From Veillonella sp. DNF00869 (lineage in GTDB: Bacteria; Bacillota; Negativicutes; Veillonellales; Veillonellaceae), in the NCBI RefSeq assembly GCF_001553345.1, contig NZ_KQ960769.1, positions 23,400 through 61,967 on the forward strand: a stretch of DNA of 38,568 bases, given 5' to 3'. The notes beneath the pieces are model-generated. The model saw nothing but the letters and a program-made list of their open reading frames with translations, ran no database searches and was not told the origin of the DNA. The position numbers and the translations under genes are program-made. Positions 35,881-38,568 of this stretch are shown in pieces. The first letter of the stretch is position 1, and every line of letters starts with the position of its first letter.

Positions 35881-36367
35881 AGTACGACAACACCAAGTGC
35901 TAGTCATTACTAAAAATAAACCAGGTATCGGGGCTCGTATCCTGTCCCTCTTTAATCGTCGTGGGTACTCCGTTACACAAATGACATCTGGCATATCTAT
36001 CCCTAATCATCATGCACGGATCACATTGACCGTAGAAACAGACGAAGTGCAATTAGACCAAATTCAAAAACAAATCTATAAATTGATTGACGTCATTAAG
36101 GTCAAAATTTTCTCTCCAGAACAAGTGGTGCGCCGTGAATTGATGCTTATTAAGGTGAAAGCAGATGTATCTGTGCGACCGCAGATTATCCAATTAGCAG
36201 ATGTGTATCGTGGTAATGTACTCGATGTAGGTCCTAACTCCATCATGATGGAAATTACAGGAGAAACACAGAAACTAGATGCTTTCATAGAAATTATGAA
36301 AGAATATGGCATTCTGGAAATTGCAAAAACAGGTTGCACCGCTATGAGTCGTGGAGAAAAAATGTAA
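35873..36367 (+). CDS. ilvN: Acetolactate synthase small (regulatory) subunit
   Basis: A 164-residue protein with an N-terminal ACT domain (VLVITKNKPGIGARILSLFN, then RRGYSVTQMTSGIS) and the C-terminal half typical of IlvH/IlvN (RELMLIKVKADVSVRPQIIQ). It binds valine and inhibits or activates IlvB. AAGGAGG precedes the start inside ilvB. The stop overlaps the next gene by one base (TAATG). Confidence 0.96.
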   Translation: MSKVRQHQVLVITKNKPGIGARILSLFNRRGYSVTQMTSGISIPNHHARITLTVETDEVQLDQIQKQIYKLIDVIKVKIFSPEQVVRRELMLIKVKADVSVRPQIIQLADVYRGNVLDVGPNSIMMEITGETQKLDAFIEIMKEYGILEIAKTGCTAMSRGEKM

Positions 36368-37170
36368 TGGCTATACCAAAGCAAGGTGAGTTGTTACATT
36401 ACGAAGGAGTTACCTTTGTCCGCAATGGAGAAGCGATTTTACAAGGTGTGGACTGGCATGTGAACACAGGGGAAAACTGGGCATTACTCGGCCTTAATGG
36501 AGCAGGGAAGTCCACCTTGCTAGGCATGATTATGGCCTACACCTGTGCCACCCGTGGTGAGGTGCGTGTCCTAGGGCATACCTTTGGACAATGCGTCTGG
36601 AAAGATGTGAAAGATCGTATTGGATTCGTCAGCTCTACCTTGGGGCAATTTGAACGTACTATGCGAGACGAAACGGTGCGACAAATTTTGCTATCTGGAG
36701 CGCATGGCACTATTGGTGTGTATCGAGAAGTGACAGAGGAAGAAGAACAACGTTGTGATATGGTCCTAGCAGATATGGGATTACAACATTTACAACATCG
36801 CCACTTTGGGTTATTGTCCACCGGTGAACAACGACGAGCCCTCATCGGTCGAGCACTGATGACGAGGCCAGACTTGCTCATCTTAGATGAACCATGCAAT
36901 GGGTTAGACGTACCGAGCCGAGAACAATTGCTCCGTCATCTCAATCAACGTGGGACTCAGGACAGTCCTTGTCCGTTTATCTACGTGACCCACCAAATCG
37001 AGGAAATCCTTCCCACAGTGACCCATGTGGCACTATTAAAAGAAGGCAAAATCTTTCGATCGGGGCCGAAACGAGAGGTCATTACCGATGAGATTTTATC
37101 GGCGCTCTATGGTTTGTCTGTGAAAGTAACTTGGGTCCAAGATCGACCTTGGCTGCAAGTACTTTTATAA
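36367..37170 (+). CDS. ABC transporter ATP-binding protein within the ilv operon
   Basis: A 267-residue ABC ATPase with Walker A GLNGAGKST, signature LSTGEQRRALIGRAL, Walker B LLILDEPCNGLD and the switch His in VTHQIEE. It resembles stand-alone ATPases such as YlmA/ModF-type rather than an amino acid importer ATPase. No permease or binding protein gene is adjacent. The ATG at 36367 overlaps the ilvN stop, so it is translationally coupled with acetolactate synthase. The substrate or role is unknown; it may not be a transporter subunit at all. Confidence 0.88.
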   Translation: MAIPKQGELLHYEGVTFVRNGEAILQGVDWHVNTGENWALLGLNGAGKSTLLGMIMAYTCATRGEVRVLGHTFGQCVWKDVKDRIGFVSSTLGQFERTMRDETVRQILLSGAHGTIGVYREVTEEEEQRCDMVLADMGLQHLQHRHFGLLSTGEQRRALIGRALMTRPDLLILDEPCNGLDVPSREQLLRHLNQRGTQDSPCPFIYVTHQIEEILPTVTHVALLKEGKIFRSGPKREVITDEILSALYGLSVKVTWVQDRPWLQVLL

Positions 37171-37214
37171 AATGTTTTTATAGAGTGCACAAAGATATTT
37201 TTAATTATACAAAT

Positions 37215-37235
37215 TTATCATACTAAGTATGGTAA
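37215..37235. promoter_or_regulatory. Palindrome upstream of ilvC
   Basis: TTATCATACT-A-AGTATGGTAA is an inverted repeat with 10-bp arms and one mismatch. It sits upstream of a possible ilvC promoter (TTGAAT 37264-37269, 17 bases, TAAATT 37287-37292), in the place of an operator. A short GNRA-capped hairpin AGCC-GAAA-GGCT follows at 37243-37254. Confidence 0.5.
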
Positions 37236-37322
37236 ATCAGTAAGCCGAAAGGCTGAAAATCAGTTGAATTTCACTAGAAAATCTAGTAAATTATAAACAT
37301 TAACACATGTATTACAAAGTAG

Positions 37323-38344
<1,022 letters not shown>

Positions 38345-38345
<1 letters not shown>

Positions 38346-38498
38346 AAAGTAAATAGCCTTCATATAAATCATGAAGTAGTATAAGGAAAGCACGCAACAC
38401 ACTCCTTCACAAACGGTATTTCATAATGTTTGCTCAGGAGCATGTTGCGTGCTTTTTGCTTACAGGATACTTAGAGGAAAAGAAGGCTATTTACTTTT
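38345..38498 (+). terminator. Nested hairpin after ilvC (repeat family core, copy C)
   Basis: A 17-bp perfect outer stem begins at the ilvC stop codon: AAAAGTAAATAGCCTTC (38345-38361) pairs with 38482-38498. Inside, AAAGCACGCAAC (38387-38398) pairs with 38444-38455. The core holds CTCCT...AGGAG and CAAAC...GTTTG, and CAAACGGTATTTCATAATG is identical to the left-end copy B. GGGGGCTTTTTG follows the outer stem. It probably ends the ilv transcript or protects its 3' end. Confidence 0.75.
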
Positions 38499-38521
38499 GG
38501 GGGCTTTTTGTGACGGAACTT

Positions 38522-38568
38522 GTTTCGCTATGTAGCCTTGTGGCGTTTGTAACTAAATAGAAGCAAAG
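38522..38568 (+). repeat. Structured intergenic repeat, partial copy D at window edge
   Basis: GTTTCGCTATGTAGCCTTGT and the following bases to AACTAAATAG match the reverse complement of the outer parts of copies A and B at the left end (for example 137-176). The copy starts in the opposite window orientation and runs off the edge, so its hairpin arms are not seen. Confidence 0.75.

Overview
The window reads as a piece of a Negativicutes chromosome, most likely Veillonella or a close relative. The evidence is a low-G+C genome, a Firmicutes-type origin layout (rpmH-rnpA-yidD-yidC-jag pointing left; dnaA-dnaN-yaaA-recF-dciA-gyrB pointing right), a membrane-bound nitrate reductase operon, and a complete branched-chain amino acid operon. 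The genus is inferred from gene content, not from a database search.

Left end (1-9.1 kb): two tandem copies of a structured intergenic repeat, then narGHJI on the minus strand, preceded by a Crp/Fnr-family regulator gene. A strong intrinsic terminator lies between the regulator and narG, with no visible promoter after it. The divergent intergenic region carries CRP-like TGTGA-N6-TCACA sites. narK (nitrate/nitrite transport) is transcribed the other way. Together these genes make a nitrate respiration module: NarK moves substrate and product, NarGHI reduces nitrate on the cytoplasmic side with quinol electrons, NarJ inserts the cofactor, and the regulator probably controls both units.

Accessory patch (9.1-10.5 kb): a fic-type pseudogene with a set of TTCGCCTA operator-like repeats, a short transposase remnant, a G+C-rich cupin gene between direct repeats, and terminator hairpins. 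It looks like an insertion/deletion hotspot.

Origin region (10.5-20.7 kb): a two-part oriC. DnaA boxes lie upstream of dnaA. A second box cluster lies between dnaA and dnaN and ends in a DnaA-trio-like CTACTACTAC tract and an AT-rich stretch, the probable unwinding site. A further dense DnaA-box cluster lies at 26.16-26.35 kb, next to a tRNA-Arg(CCU) gene.

20.7-30.6 kb: an APC amino acid permease directly behind gyrB (where gyrA would often be), AzlCD branched-chain amino acid exporter, a YbjQ-type protein, a CorC/HlyC-type membrane protein, a small unknown protein, tRNA-Arg, a PepSY-TM membrane protein, an orphan MetQ-like lipoprotein and a GltD-like flavoprotein.

Right end (30.6-38.6 kb): ilvD-ilvA-ilvB-ilvN-ABC ATPase-ilvC. 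A 35-codon leader peptide dominated by Leu, Ile and Val precedes ilvD, followed by a terminator and a matching antiterminator segment, so classical attenuation is the best reading. ilvC ends in a nested hairpin that shares its core with the repeats at the left end, and another copy of the repeat begins at the right edge. No rRNA, CRISPR array or intact transposon was seen.
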